Shown in pieces: positions 44,792-52,940 of a stretch of 64,000 nt of DNA; positions within the stretch are counted from its first letter, which is position 1; the number at the start of each line of letters is the position of its first letter. This stretch comes from Idiomarina sp. X4 (GTDB taxonomy: Bacteria; Pseudomonadota; Gammaproteobacteria; Enterobacterales; Alteromonadaceae). A program made the translations under genes and the position numbers. The notes under the pieces are model-generated. The model had not been told where the DNA came from, did no database searches, and worked only from the letters and a program-made list of their open reading frames with translations. Location of the stretch: positions 1,736,001-1,800,000 of the forward strand of contig NZ_CP025000.1 in assembly GCF_002808045.1 (NCBI RefSeq), read 5' to 3'.

Positions 44792-45781
44792 TTGAGGGAT
44801 TTATCGAATTTACACACATTTCGCTTACCGGCACAGTGCTTTGATTTTGTTGAGATTACGCACACGGATGATTTGACCACGCTACAACCGCGAGAGCCCT
44901 GGTATTTGCTGGGGGAAGGCAGCAACACAGCGTTTATTGAAGACTTTCAGGGAACCATCATTCATAACGCCCTGAAAGGCATTCAGGTTGATGAGTTGCC
45001 TGAGTTTTTCCGGGTGACCGTTGCCGGTGGCGAAAACTGGCATGCGTTGGTTAGCGAACTTCGCTCAAAAGACATTAACGGTTTGGAAAACCTGGCGCTG
45101 ATCCCTGGCTCTGTCGGAGCCGCACCTGTGCAAAATATTGGCGCTTATGGTGTTGAAGTATCGCAGTTCATTGAGCTGGTGACCGCATGGGACGTTGAAA
45201 AACGTCACTGGGCTTATTTTACGCCTTCGGACTGTGAGTTTGAATATCGCGACAGTATTTTCAAACAAACGCCGGGCCGCTGGTTTATCACCGAAGTCAG
45301 TTTTCTTTTGCCTAAAAAGTGGCAGCCGGTGACGCATTACGCACCGCTAAATGAACTGTCTGCGCCGGTGACTGCACAGGCTGTCTTTGACAAAGTGATT
45401 GAAACTCGCCAGCGGAAACTACCGGATCCCGCTGTGACACCCAATGCCGGCAGTTTCTTTAAAAACCCGGTGGTATCGATAGAGCACTTAAAAGCGCTAG
45501 AGGCTAAATTGCCCGGATTAGTGTCGTACCCTGTTTCTGACAGCTCAGTGAAGCTGGCGGCGGGGTGGCTTATCGACAAACTGGGTTTGAAATCATTGTC
45601 GGTGGGGGATGTTGGGGTCAACCCTCAACAGGCTTTGGTCTTAATTAATAGCGGACAAGCTCAGGGCTCTGATTTGGTGGCGTTAGCACAAGAAATTCAG
45701 GACAGAGTCTATGATGTAACGGGTGTCACACTTGAGCCGGAAGTTCGGCTGGTAGGCGCTCACGGACTAATCGATTTATGA
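44792..45781 (+). CDS. murB: UDP-N-acetylenolpyruvoylglucosamine reductase MurB
   Basis: 329 residues, type I MurB. FAD-binding segments L-L-G-E-G-S-N-T-A-F and G-L-E-N-L-A-L-I-P-G-S-V-G-A-A-P-V-Q-N-I-G-A-Y-G-V-E, catalytic N-A-G-S-F-F-K-N-P-V with the proton-donor Ser, and the C-terminal E-P-E-V-R motif. It makes UDP-MurNAc for peptidoglycan. The start is TTG 44792 with CGAGG upstream; no ATG is available before conserved residues (NLHTFRLP aligns with the family N-terminus). Lies before birA as in E. coli. Confidence 0.94.
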   Translation: MRDLSNLHTFRLPAQCFDFVEITHTDDLTTLQPREPWYLLGEGSNTAFIEDFQGTIIHNALKGIQVDELPEFFRVTVAGGENWHALVSELRSKDINGLENLALIPGSVGAAPVQNIGAYGVEVSQFIELVTAWDVEKRHWAYFTPSDCEFEYRDSIFKQTPGRWFITEVSFLLPKKWQPVTHYAPLNELSAPVTAQAVFDKVIETRQRKLPDPAVTPNAGSFFKNPVVSIEHLKALEAKLPGLVSYPVSDSSVKLAAGWLIDKLGLKSLSVGDVGVNPQQALVLINSGQAQGSDLVALAQEIQDRVYDVTGVTLEPEVRLVGAHGLIDL

Positions 45782-45809
45782 ACGCTTCAAAGAGCAAGGA
45801 ACGAGCATA

Positions 45810-46793
45810 ATGAAGCAGTCACAGCGACTTGATCAACTGATTCAGCAATTATCAGATGGCGAATTTCACTCCGGGCAGTCGCTGGGGGAGCAGCTGAGCA
45901 TTTCCAGAGCGGCGGTGAACCAACATATTCATAAGTTAGAGGAGCTCGGCCTCGAACTGTTTTCGGTTAGCGGTAAAGGTTACAAACTGTCACAACAGCT
46001 GGAGTTGCTCGATAAAGAAAAGATAAAGCAGGCCACTGAACATTTTCATGAAGCACCTGATTTTGCGGTTTACTCGGTTGTTGACTCCAGCAATGATGAG
46101 CTTAAATTACTGGCGAAAAAGCAGCCTCTGGCCGCCGGCTATTCGGTATTTGCTGAGGCTCAAACGGCAGGTCGGGGGCGGCGGGGTAAACGCTGGATCT
46201 CGCCTTTTGGCAGTAATTTATATTTCAGTGTTTATTGGCCGTTGGCAGAGGGCATTCATGGGGCTATGGGTCTGAGCCTGGCGGTAGGTGTTGCCCTGGC
46301 CGAATGTTTTGAGTCGTTGGGTATTGAAGGTGTTGGGCTAAAATGGCCGAATGATGTCTATATAAAAGGCAAAAAGGTGTCTGGTATTTTAGTCGACTTA
46401 GAAACGCTGGCAGATGGCTCTGCGCATAGCATTATTGGCATAGGTATTAATTTAAAAATGCCTGAACGTGTGGCTGAAAGCATTGATCAGGCATGGACGG
46501 ATATCAGTAGTGAAGCGCCTGCTTTTATGTCGCGTAACCTGATAGCAGCGCGAGTCCGGGAGTCAGTTCTGGCGTGCCTGTCTGAATATGATTCAGCCGG
46601 TCTTAGTGCATTTCAGGCGCGTTGGCGTGCTTACGATCAGTTTCTGGATAAGCCAGTACGCTTAATAATGGGACAACGCGAATGTATAGGAACCTGTCGC
46701 GGCATTGATGAAAACGGTGCGTTGTTGGTTCAGGATGAAACGGGCGTGAAACGCTACTTTGGCGGCGAAATTAGTTTACGTTTACAACATTAA
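45810..46793 (+). CDS. birA: Biotin ligase/biotin operon repressor BirA
   Basis: 327 residues. N-terminal winged helix (LIQQLSDGEFHSGQSLGEQLSISRAAVNQHIHKLEELG), then the ligase domain with A-G-R-G-R-R-G-K-R-W (biotinoyl-AMP loop), K-W-P-N-D and G-I-G-I-N, and a C-terminal SH3-like domain. The presence of the DNA-binding domain means it should both biotinylate BCCP and repress the bio genes. Confidence 0.95.
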   Translation: MKQSQRLDQLIQQLSDGEFHSGQSLGEQLSISRAAVNQHIHKLEELGLELFSVSGKGYKLSQQLELLDKEKIKQATEHFHEAPDFAVYSVVDSSNDELKLLAKKQPLAAGYSVFAEAQTAGRGRRGKRWISPFGSNLYFSVYWPLAEGIHGAMGLSLAVGVALAECFESLGIEGVGLKWPNDVYIKGKKVSGILVDLETLADGSAHSIIGIGINLKMPERVAESIDQAWTDISSEAPAFMSRNLIAARVRESVLACLSEYDSAGLSAFQARWRAYDQFLDKPVRLIMGQRECIGTCRGIDENGALLVQDETGVKRYFGGEISLRLQH

Positions 46794-46802
46794 GGTCATT
46801 AG

Positions 46803-47588
46803 ATGCTACTCATTGATGCGGGTAACACGCGCTGTAAGTTTGCTTGGTGGGATAAGTCCACTGACTCTATTCAAGCCTTAGGTGCGATTGAACATCAACA
46901 TTGGTTGAATGACTTGAGTCGTTCATTAAAGGACATTTTGCTTGGTGTGATTAACCGTGAGCAAATTAAAAAAACGACAGAAGCCCTAGGTGTCAGTGTG
47001 GCGTCCGTACAAGTGGTTGATATGCTTAATCAGTCATTGGCTGAGCTTGGTATTAGTGTACGTTGGCAACGCACTCGGGCGTCGCAGTTGGGCGTAGAGA
47101 ATGCGTATAAAGACAAGCCGGAGGCCTTAGGCGCTGACCGTTGGTTGGCTCTATTGGGATGTCACAAAGCGGTCAAAGGACATGCTGTTATCATCGATGC
47201 GGGGACAGCATTGACGGTGGACTGGCTGACTCGCGAAGGTCAGCATTTAGGTGGTTGGATAGTGCCCGGTCGACAGCTAATGCTCAATGCCCTTGGTCAG
47301 GGCACCGCACAGCTGGGGAATGTTCCTGTTGAGCATAGTGCTAAGGCAAAGCTGGAGCCGGGCGTCAGTACCCGTGAGGGAATGTTGGACGGTATTGAAG
47401 CAAGTTTAGTAGGTGTTGTGTATGAAGCCGCTAAACTGTCTCCTTCGTTATTCAACGATGAAGCCTTTACCGTAGTTGTGACCGGCGGTGATAGCGAGCA
47501 ATTGGCCTCTCATTTAAGTGATAGTGTCTGTCGTATTGATGACTTAACGTTTAAGGGTTTGCGACTTTGTGCCGATAACGAACAGTAG
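46803..47588 (+). CDS. coaX: Type III pantothenate kinase
   Basis: 261 residues. ASKHA-fold motifs: N-terminal phosphate loop M-L-L-I-D-A-G-N-T-R-C-K-F-A-W-W, G-A-D-R-W-L-A-L-L-G and the D-A-G-T-A-L-T-V-D segment. It performs the first step of CoA synthesis; type III enzymes are not inhibited by CoA. Nine bases after birA, so co-transcribed. Many gammaproteobacteria use CoaA instead, so this is the expected replacement. Confidence 0.95.
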   Translation: MLLIDAGNTRCKFAWWDKSTDSIQALGAIEHQHWLNDLSRSLKDILLGVINREQIKKTTEALGVSVASVQVVDMLNQSLAELGISVRWQRTRASQLGVENAYKDKPEALGADRWLALLGCHKAVKGHAVIIDAGTALTVDWLTREGQHLGGWIVPGRQLMLNALGQGTAQLGNVPVEHSAKAKLEPGVSTREGMLDGIEASLVGVVYEAAKLSPSLFNDEAFTVVVTGGDSEQLASHLSDSVCRIDDLTFKGLRLCADNEQ

Positions 47589-47616
47589 TGATTGAATAAG
47601 CGAACTGGAGTCAAAA

Positions 47617-48249
47617 ATGGCGTGGCATAAAGCAGCGTTAGTGGCAGCCGCAATAAGTGGTCTTTTATTAACTTTACCAGCGAAGTCTCAAGACATAGAA
47701 GCGGTTCAGCTGTATTCTGACGCAGAACTGGTCGAGATGTTTGCCACCAATGAGCACATTACTCAGGTTCGCGATATTGATCGTTGCCAGTTGGCACAAG
47801 ACATTGAAGCTCAGGCAGAGCTGGAACGTCGACCAACGTATCAATTCTTATACGGTGATATGAAAGCCTGGGGGATTTGCTACGAGCGAGATGCTGAAAT
47901 TGGCTTGCTGTATATGGAAAAGGCGGCAGAGCAAGGTTTAGTCGAGGCTCTGGAGCAGCTAGGGCGATATTATCATGAGGGGCGGCTGGTACAGCAGGAC
48001 ATTGAACGCGCCATTTTATATTTGCGTGAGGCGGCGTCTCTCGGAAACCTCCGTGCCCAGCAGCGCTTTGCCAGTATCTTACTGAATGGTCATGGCAGTC
48101 CGTATGATTACGAAAACGCCTACCATTGGCTGCATAACTCGGTGACCGGCGATACGGCTAAACATCGGGAAATTCAGCAACAATTAGCGCAATTATCAGA
48201 GCGCATGCCGCCTTCTGTGGTAGAAGAAGCAAAACGGCCACTGGAATAG
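47617..48249 (+). CDS. motX: Sodium-driven flagellar motor protein MotX
   Basis: 210 residues with a signal peptide (cleavage near PAKSQ) and Sel1-type TPR repeats. The stretch YLFxxGDMKAWGICYERDAEIGLLYMEKAA-like region (FLYGDMKAWGIC) and E-Q-L-G-R-Y-Y-H-E-G-R-L-V-Q-Q-D and L-R-E-A-A-S-L-G-N-L match Vibrio MotX in order and length (211). MotX forms the periplasmic T-ring that holds PomA/PomB stators at the Na+-driven polar flagellum. No other flagellar gene is nearby, which is usual for motX. GGAG precedes ATG 47617. Confidence 0.86.
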   Translation: MAWHKAALVAAAISGLLLTLPAKSQDIEAVQLYSDAELVEMFATNEHITQVRDIDRCQLAQDIEAQAELERRPTYQFLYGDMKAWGICYERDAEIGLLYMEKAAEQGLVEALEQLGRYYHEGRLVQQDIERAILYLREAASLGNLRAQQRFASILLNGHGSPYDYENAYHWLHNSVTGDTAKHREIQQQLAQLSERMPPSVVEEAKRPLE

Positions 48250-48266
48250 TGGCCGCTTACGTTTTT
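48235..48266. terminator. Terminator between motX and nspC
   Basis: Stem CGGCCACT / AGTGGCCG (48235-48242 and 48248-48255) with a 5-base loop; the motX stop is within it. A T-run (GTTTTT) follows on the plus strand after a short gap, and a TTTT run follows directly on the minus strand. Confidence 0.65.
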
Positions 48267-48279
48267 CGTCTCTAATAGA

Positions 48280-49413
48280 CTATGAGAGTCGGCTGCGGAA
48301 GTCCTCGTAACTAAACTCTCGTATGCAGTCAAAGCGTCCGTCTTCGCGCAATATACCAATAGCAGGATGCTGTACACCATTAAAAAACGATGTCTTCACC
48401 ATGGTGTAATGCATCATATCTTCAAATATTAAGCGGTCACCCACAGCCAGTGCTTGATCAAAACTGTACTCACCAATGACATCGCCGGCTAAGCAGCTAT
48501 TGCCGCCTAAGCGGAAGCTGAAGGCCTTTTCCCCAGGTAGAGCCGCGCCGGTAATTACTGGTCGGTAAGGCATCTCCAGTACGTCAGGCATGTGCGCTGT
48601 CGCTGAAATATCAAGCAACGCGATAGAGCCATTGTTCTCGACAATATCCACCACTTCACAAACCAATGGTCCGGTTTGCCAGGCAACCGCAGACCCGGGC
48701 TCTAAAATCACCTGAAGGTCGTAAGTTTCGCGCAGCCGCTTAAGTTGGCTTATTAGGTGCTCGACATCATAACCTTTTCGGGTCATTAAGTGACCACCAC
48801 CTAAATTAAGCCATTTAACCTGCTTAAGTTGTTCACCGAAGCGACTTTCTACCGCTTCCAGTGTACGCTCTAATGCGAAGGAGTCACACTCGCACAAGTT
48901 GTGCACGTGTAAGCCCTCAACGCCCGTTAAATCATGTTGGCTTAACTCGCTGGCTCTAATGCCTAGTCGCGAGCCGGGAGCGCTCGGATCGTACAGCTCG
49001 GTGTCCGCCTCTTGGTGTTCCGGGTTTATGCGTAAACCAATAGAAACGCCAGCTTCTGCCACTTGATCGCGATAGCGCTGCCACTGGGTCACGCTATTAA
49101 ACGACAAGTGGTTTACCAGCGGCATTAGCTCATCAATATCGCTTTGTTTATAAGCCGGCGCGTAGGCATGAACTTCACGACCAAATTCATAGGCGGCCAG
49201 TTTGGCTTCCCATACCGAGCTTGCCGTGCAGCCTTTTAAGTACTGTTTAATGAGCGGAAACGCTGACCACATAGAGTAGCCTTTCAGCGCAAGAATAATG
49301 TCTGCACCACTTTGCTCCTGAACGTATTGCATAAGCTCTAGGTTGCGGTGCAGTAGTTTCTCATCCAGCACGTAACATGGCGACGGAATATCCGGCGATA
49401 AATAATGGCTCAT
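48280..49413 (-). CDS. nspC: Carboxynorspermidine decarboxylase
   Basis: 377-residue PLP-dependent decarboxylase of the alanine racemase fold. The PLP lysine is in I-L-A-L-K-G-Y-S-M-W, with the H-N-L-C-E-C-D segment and C-terminal dimer-interface C-L-A-G-D-V-I. It removes the carboxyl group from carboxynorspermidine or carboxyspermidine to give norspermidine or spermidine. It lies 11 bases after the synthase gene, so the two steps form one operon. Confidence 0.93.
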   Translation of the reverse strand: MSHYLSPDIPSPCYVLDEKLLHRNLELMQYVQEQSGADIILALKGYSMWSAFPLIKQYLKGCTASSVWEAKLAAYEFGREVHAYAPAYKQSDIDELMPLVNHLSFNSVTQWQRYRDQVAEAGVSIGLRINPEHQEADTELYDPSAPGSRLGIRASELSQHDLTGVEGLHVHNLCECDSFALERTLEAVESRFGEQLKQVKWLNLGGGHLMTRKGYDVEHLISQLKRLRETYDLQVILEPGSAVAWQTGPLVCEVVDIVENNGSIALLDISATAHMPDVLEMPYRPVITGAALPGEKAFSFRLGGNSCLAGDVIGEYSFDQALAVGDRLIFEDMMHYTMVKTSFFNGVQHPAIGILREDGRFDCIREFSYEDFRSRLS

Positions 49414-49424
49414 CGATGACTCAC

Positions 49425-50624
49425 TTACTTCTCAAATGGCTTGTCGCACTCTTGTACGTGCCATGGTAAACCATATTGGTTCAAACGGTTCATGAATTCA
49501 TCCGGGTCAAATTGTTCCATGTTCCATACACCGGGCTTCATCCACTCGCCCTGAAGCATGAGGGAAGCTGCTATCATGGCTGGAACACCGGTAGTGTATG
49601 ACACGGCCTGCGCGCCTACTTCTTTGTTCGTTTCAGCGTGGTCACAGTTGTTGTAGATGAAAATGGTTTTCTCTTGGCCGTCTTTCATACCGGTGACATA
49701 AGTACCGATACAAGTTTTGCCGGTGTAACCTTCTGCCAGTGATCCCGGGTTAGGTAATACCGCTTTTAAGAACTCCAGAGGCACAATTTTTTTGCCTTCG
49801 AACTCTACCGGGTCAATCGAGGTCATGCCCACGTTTTCCAATACGCGCAGGTGAGTTAGGTATTGGTCGCCAAACGTCATCCAGAAGCGCGCACGCTTAA
49901 TGGTTGGGAAGTGCTTAACCAGAGACTCCAACTCTTCGTGGAACAGCAGGTAAGACGGACGCACACCAACATTTGGATAGTCTAAGTCTTTACGAACACT
50001 GATAGGGTCGGTTTCATGCCACTCACCATTCTCCCAGTATTTGCCGCGCTGAGTAATTTCGCGGATATTAATTTCCGGATTAAAGTTGGTTGCAAAGGCT
50101 TGGCCATGATCACCACCGTTGCAGTCAACAATATCTAAGTAATGCACTTCGTCAAAGTAATGTTTAGCCGCGTAAGCGGTAAATACGTTGGTTACACCCG
50201 GGTCAAAGCCAGCACCTAAAAGCGCCATTAAGCCTTTTTCTTTAAACTTATCTTGGTACGCCCACTGCCACGAGTACTCGAATTTCGCTTCGTCTTTCGG
50301 CTCGTAGTTAGCGGTATCCAAGTAGTGAACGCCAGTTTCTAAACAAGCGTCCATAATTGGTAAATCCTGATAGGGTAGAGCGACATTGATAACCAGCGAC
50401 GGGTTAATGCCACGAATAAGCTCGGCGACTTCTGCAGCGTCATCAGCATCAACCTGATACACGCCAACAACGCGATCTTTGCCGGCTTTTTCTTGAAGTG
50501 CCTGACATTTAGATAAGGTACGGCTGGCTAAGTGTATTTCAGAGAATACTTCCGGCAAGCGCGCACATTTTTGAACAACAACACCGGCGACACCGCCAGC
50601 GCCAATAATAAGAACTTTAGACAT
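49425..50624 (-). CDS. Carboxynorspermidine synthase (saccharopine dehydrogenase family)
   Basis: 399 residues. N-terminal Rossmann fold M-S-K-V-L-I-I-G-A-G-G-V-A-G-V-V, then the family segments A-L-P-Y-Q-D-L, G-V-H-Y-L-D-T-A-N-Y-E and G-A-G-F-D-P-G-V-T-N-V-F. It condenses aspartate semialdehyde with diaminopropane or putrescine using NADPH, the alternative spermidine route of Vibrio and relatives. AAGGA precedes the ATG. It is upstream of nspC in the same operon. Confidence 0.93.
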   Translation of the reverse strand: MSKVLIIGAGGVAGVVVQKCARLPEVFSEIHLASRTLSKCQALQEKAGKDRVVGVYQVDADDAAEVAELIRGINPSLVINVALPYQDLPIMDACLETGVHYLDTANYEPKDEAKFEYSWQWAYQDKFKEKGLMALLGAGFDPGVTNVFTAYAAKHYFDEVHYLDIVDCNGGDHGQAFATNFNPEINIREITQRGKYWENGEWHETDPISVRKDLDYPNVGVRPSYLLFHEELESLVKHFPTIKRARFWMTFGDQYLTHLRVLENVGMTSIDPVEFEGKKIVPLEFLKAVLPNPGSLAEGYTGKTCIGTYVTGMKDGQEKTIFIYNNCDHAETNKEVGAQAVSYTTGVPAMIAASLMLQGEWMKPGVWNMEQFDPDEFMNRLNQYGLPWHVQECDKPFEK

Positions 50625-50708
50625 GAATGCTATCCTTCACAGAAATCGTTAACGGACTTATTTTACGAATAAGATTGTCGCGAAAGATAGCACATTTTTT
50701 GAAAATCA

Positions 50709-52877
50709 TCATTGAGAAGCCGAGCTTCTCTTCTCTTTGTTTACATTGAGTTCTTTGTGTAAAAATGCCCACTTCTCAGCTGCTGACTCAATTTTCATCC
50801 ACGTTGGTGTGCCAGCGCCATGACCGGCTCGAGTCTCGACATTCAACAGCACCGGGTTGTCGCAGCTTTGGTCGGCTTGCAGTGCTGCCGCAAACTTGTA
50901 GCTGTGCCAAGGCGCAACCCGGTTATCATTATTAGCAGTGGTGACGAGAGTGGCAGGGTAGCAAGTGCCCGCTTTGGTATTATGAACCGGAGAATATTCG
51001 TATAAAGCAGCAAACTCATCGGCATTTTCACTTAATCCGAATTCACTGCCCCAGCCGCGGGCATTGGCGTTGGGTAAGTGGTAACGCAGCATATCCAGTA
51101 CACCAACCGTAGGAATTGCCGCAGCAAATAATTCTGGGCGTTGAGTCATAGTGGCTCCGACGAGCAAGCCACCATTACTGCGACCATGAATAGCGAGCTT
51201 GTCTCTGTTGGTATAGTTGTTTTTAATTAACCATTCGGCCGCGGTGATAAAGTCATCAAACACCGTTTGCTTATTGGCTTTAGTACCTGCTTGATGCCAT
51301 TGTTCACCAAATTCTCCGCCACCACGCAGGTTAGGTATTGCCAGAACACCACCCATTTCTAACCAGGCAATGCGGTCTGCTTTAAATTCAGGGGTTAAAG
51401 AGATATTAAAACCGCCATAGCCATACAATAGTGTTGGGTTGGTGCCATCTAATTCGACACTTTCTGAGTGCACCAGAAACATCGGTATCTCTGTACCGTC
51501 TTTGCTCTCATAGATGACTTGATGAGTTTCGTAAGGCTCAAGCTCGGCCGGGAATTCGACCTCCTGCCATAATGTTGTGCGCTGCTGCGCTACTTGGTAT
51601 CGGTATATTTTTCCAGGTTCAGTAAAGCCTGAAAAATTAAAGAAGGTGTCGTCAGCAGATGGAGAACCGTTAAATCCTGACACCGTGCCTATGCCGGGTA
51701 AGGCTAACTCCTGCAATAACTGCCCTTGTTGATTAAAAATACCGACGCGCGAATGGGCGTTTTGTAGGTAGTGCGCGAACAGTTGCCCGTTAACAGCGGA
51801 CACTGAAGTCAGCGTATGAGTATTTTCAGGAATTATTTCCGACCAGTTGTTATCACCCGTATCGCTCATATCAATGGCGATAACTCGTCCTCTGGGGGCC
51901 TGAGCTGTGGTTCGAAAGAGCAGCTTGTTATTGTGGCTCGTTACGTAATCGTACTGCCCGTCCCATTTAGTTAACAGTCCTGTAAAAGGCGCGTCGTCTT
52001 CGGATAATGGACGGCTGAACACGGCGTTTGCGTCGTAGCCGGATGAGACATTAATTAATAAATAGCGACCGTCGTGAGTGACTTCCGGGTAAGGATTCCA
52101 GCTTGGCTGCTCCGGCAATGCGAAGATGAGCTCATCGTCTTTTTGCGAGCGGCCGATGCGATGAAAGTAGACACTGACCGGCTCTGAGTCATCGTATTTT
52201 CCGTTGGCATGTTGTGGATAGCGGCTGTAATAAAAGCCGTTCTCGTTGGGAAGCCAGGCGACGTTAGAGAACTTCACGCCTTCAATACGCTCTGACAAGA
52301 CGCTTCCCGATTCGATATTTTTGACGCGAATATGATTCCAGTCACTGCCTTTTTCTGAAACCGAGTAGGCGATGTACTTTGCGTTTGGGGAAACCTGTAT
52401 TCTCGCCAGTGATAAAGTACCGTCTTCGCTGAGTTTATTCGGATTAATTAATATTTCCGGAGCACTGTCTAAGGCGGTCATTGTGTAGAGAATGTCCTGG
52501 CTTTGCAGGCCATCGTTTGCAAAATAAAAATACCGGTTTGCGTATTGAAACGGGGTGCCTATTTTTTTGTAATTCCAGAGCTCTGTAAGCCGTTGCTTCA
52601 GCTCACTATAAGCAGGCAGTTGCTGCAAAGACGGGGTTGAAAATTTGTTTTGGCGAGTGACCCATTGCTCGACTTCGTTTGAGTTAAGTTTCTCCAGCCA
52701 ACGATAAGGGTCAGCAACGGTAGTGCCATGATAGTTATCTGTTTGATTAACTGTTTTAGTTTGTGGGAACCCATAAGGCGATTTTTGTTGAGGCTCAGGT
52801 TGTGAGCTGCACGCGCCAAGAATAATTGCCCCAGATATAACAGCCAGTAATGCTTTTAGCGATGAGTAACGAGTCAT
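50709..52877 (-). CDS. Prolyl oligopeptidase family lipoprotein (S9A)
   Basis: 722 residues from the ATG complementary to 52875-52877, with AGGGGAAGG upstream. Lipoprotein signal with lipobox L-G-A-C-S-S. N-terminal beta-propeller starts at DPYRWLEKL; the C-terminal alpha/beta hydrolase has Y-G-Y-G-G-F-N-I, the nucleophile G-R-S-N-G-G, Asp in A-N-N-D-N-R-V and the catalytic His in G-H-G-A-G-T-P. It cleaves short peptides after proline and is likely to be anchored in the envelope, suited to a peptide-feeding marine bacterium. A longer frame to 52934 would lack the signal peptide at the right place. Confidence 0.94.
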   Translation of the reverse strand: MTRYSSLKALLAVISGAIILGACSSQPEPQQKSPYGFPQTKTVNQTDNYHGTTVADPYRWLEKLNSNEVEQWVTRQNKFSTPSLQQLPAYSELKQRLTELWNYKKIGTPFQYANRYFYFANDGLQSQDILYTMTALDSAPEILINPNKLSEDGTLSLARIQVSPNAKYIAYSVSEKGSDWNHIRVKNIESGSVLSERIEGVKFSNVAWLPNENGFYYSRYPQHANGKYDDSEPVSVYFHRIGRSQKDDELIFALPEQPSWNPYPEVTHDGRYLLINVSSGYDANAVFSRPLSEDDAPFTGLLTKWDGQYDYVTSHNNKLLFRTTAQAPRGRVIAIDMSDTGDNNWSEIIPENTHTLTSVSAVNGQLFAHYLQNAHSRVGIFNQQGQLLQELALPGIGTVSGFNGSPSADDTFFNFSGFTEPGKIYRYQVAQQRTTLWQEVEFPAELEPYETHQVIYESKDGTEIPMFLVHSESVELDGTNPTLLYGYGGFNISLTPEFKADRIAWLEMGGVLAIPNLRGGGEFGEQWHQAGTKANKQTVFDDFITAAEWLIKNNYTNRDKLAIHGRSNGGLLVGATMTQRPELFAAAIPTVGVLDMLRYHLPNANARGWGSEFGLSENADEFAALYEYSPVHNTKAGTCYPATLVTTANNDNRVAPWHSYKFAAALQADQSCDNPVLLNVETRAGHGAGTPTWMKIESAAEKWAFLHKELNVNKEKRSSASQ

Positions 52878-52940
52878 TGCCTTCCCCTTTGTTAAGACTG
52901 ACTTGATCATAGAAAGTTGTTGAGAAAACAACAAGTCACA

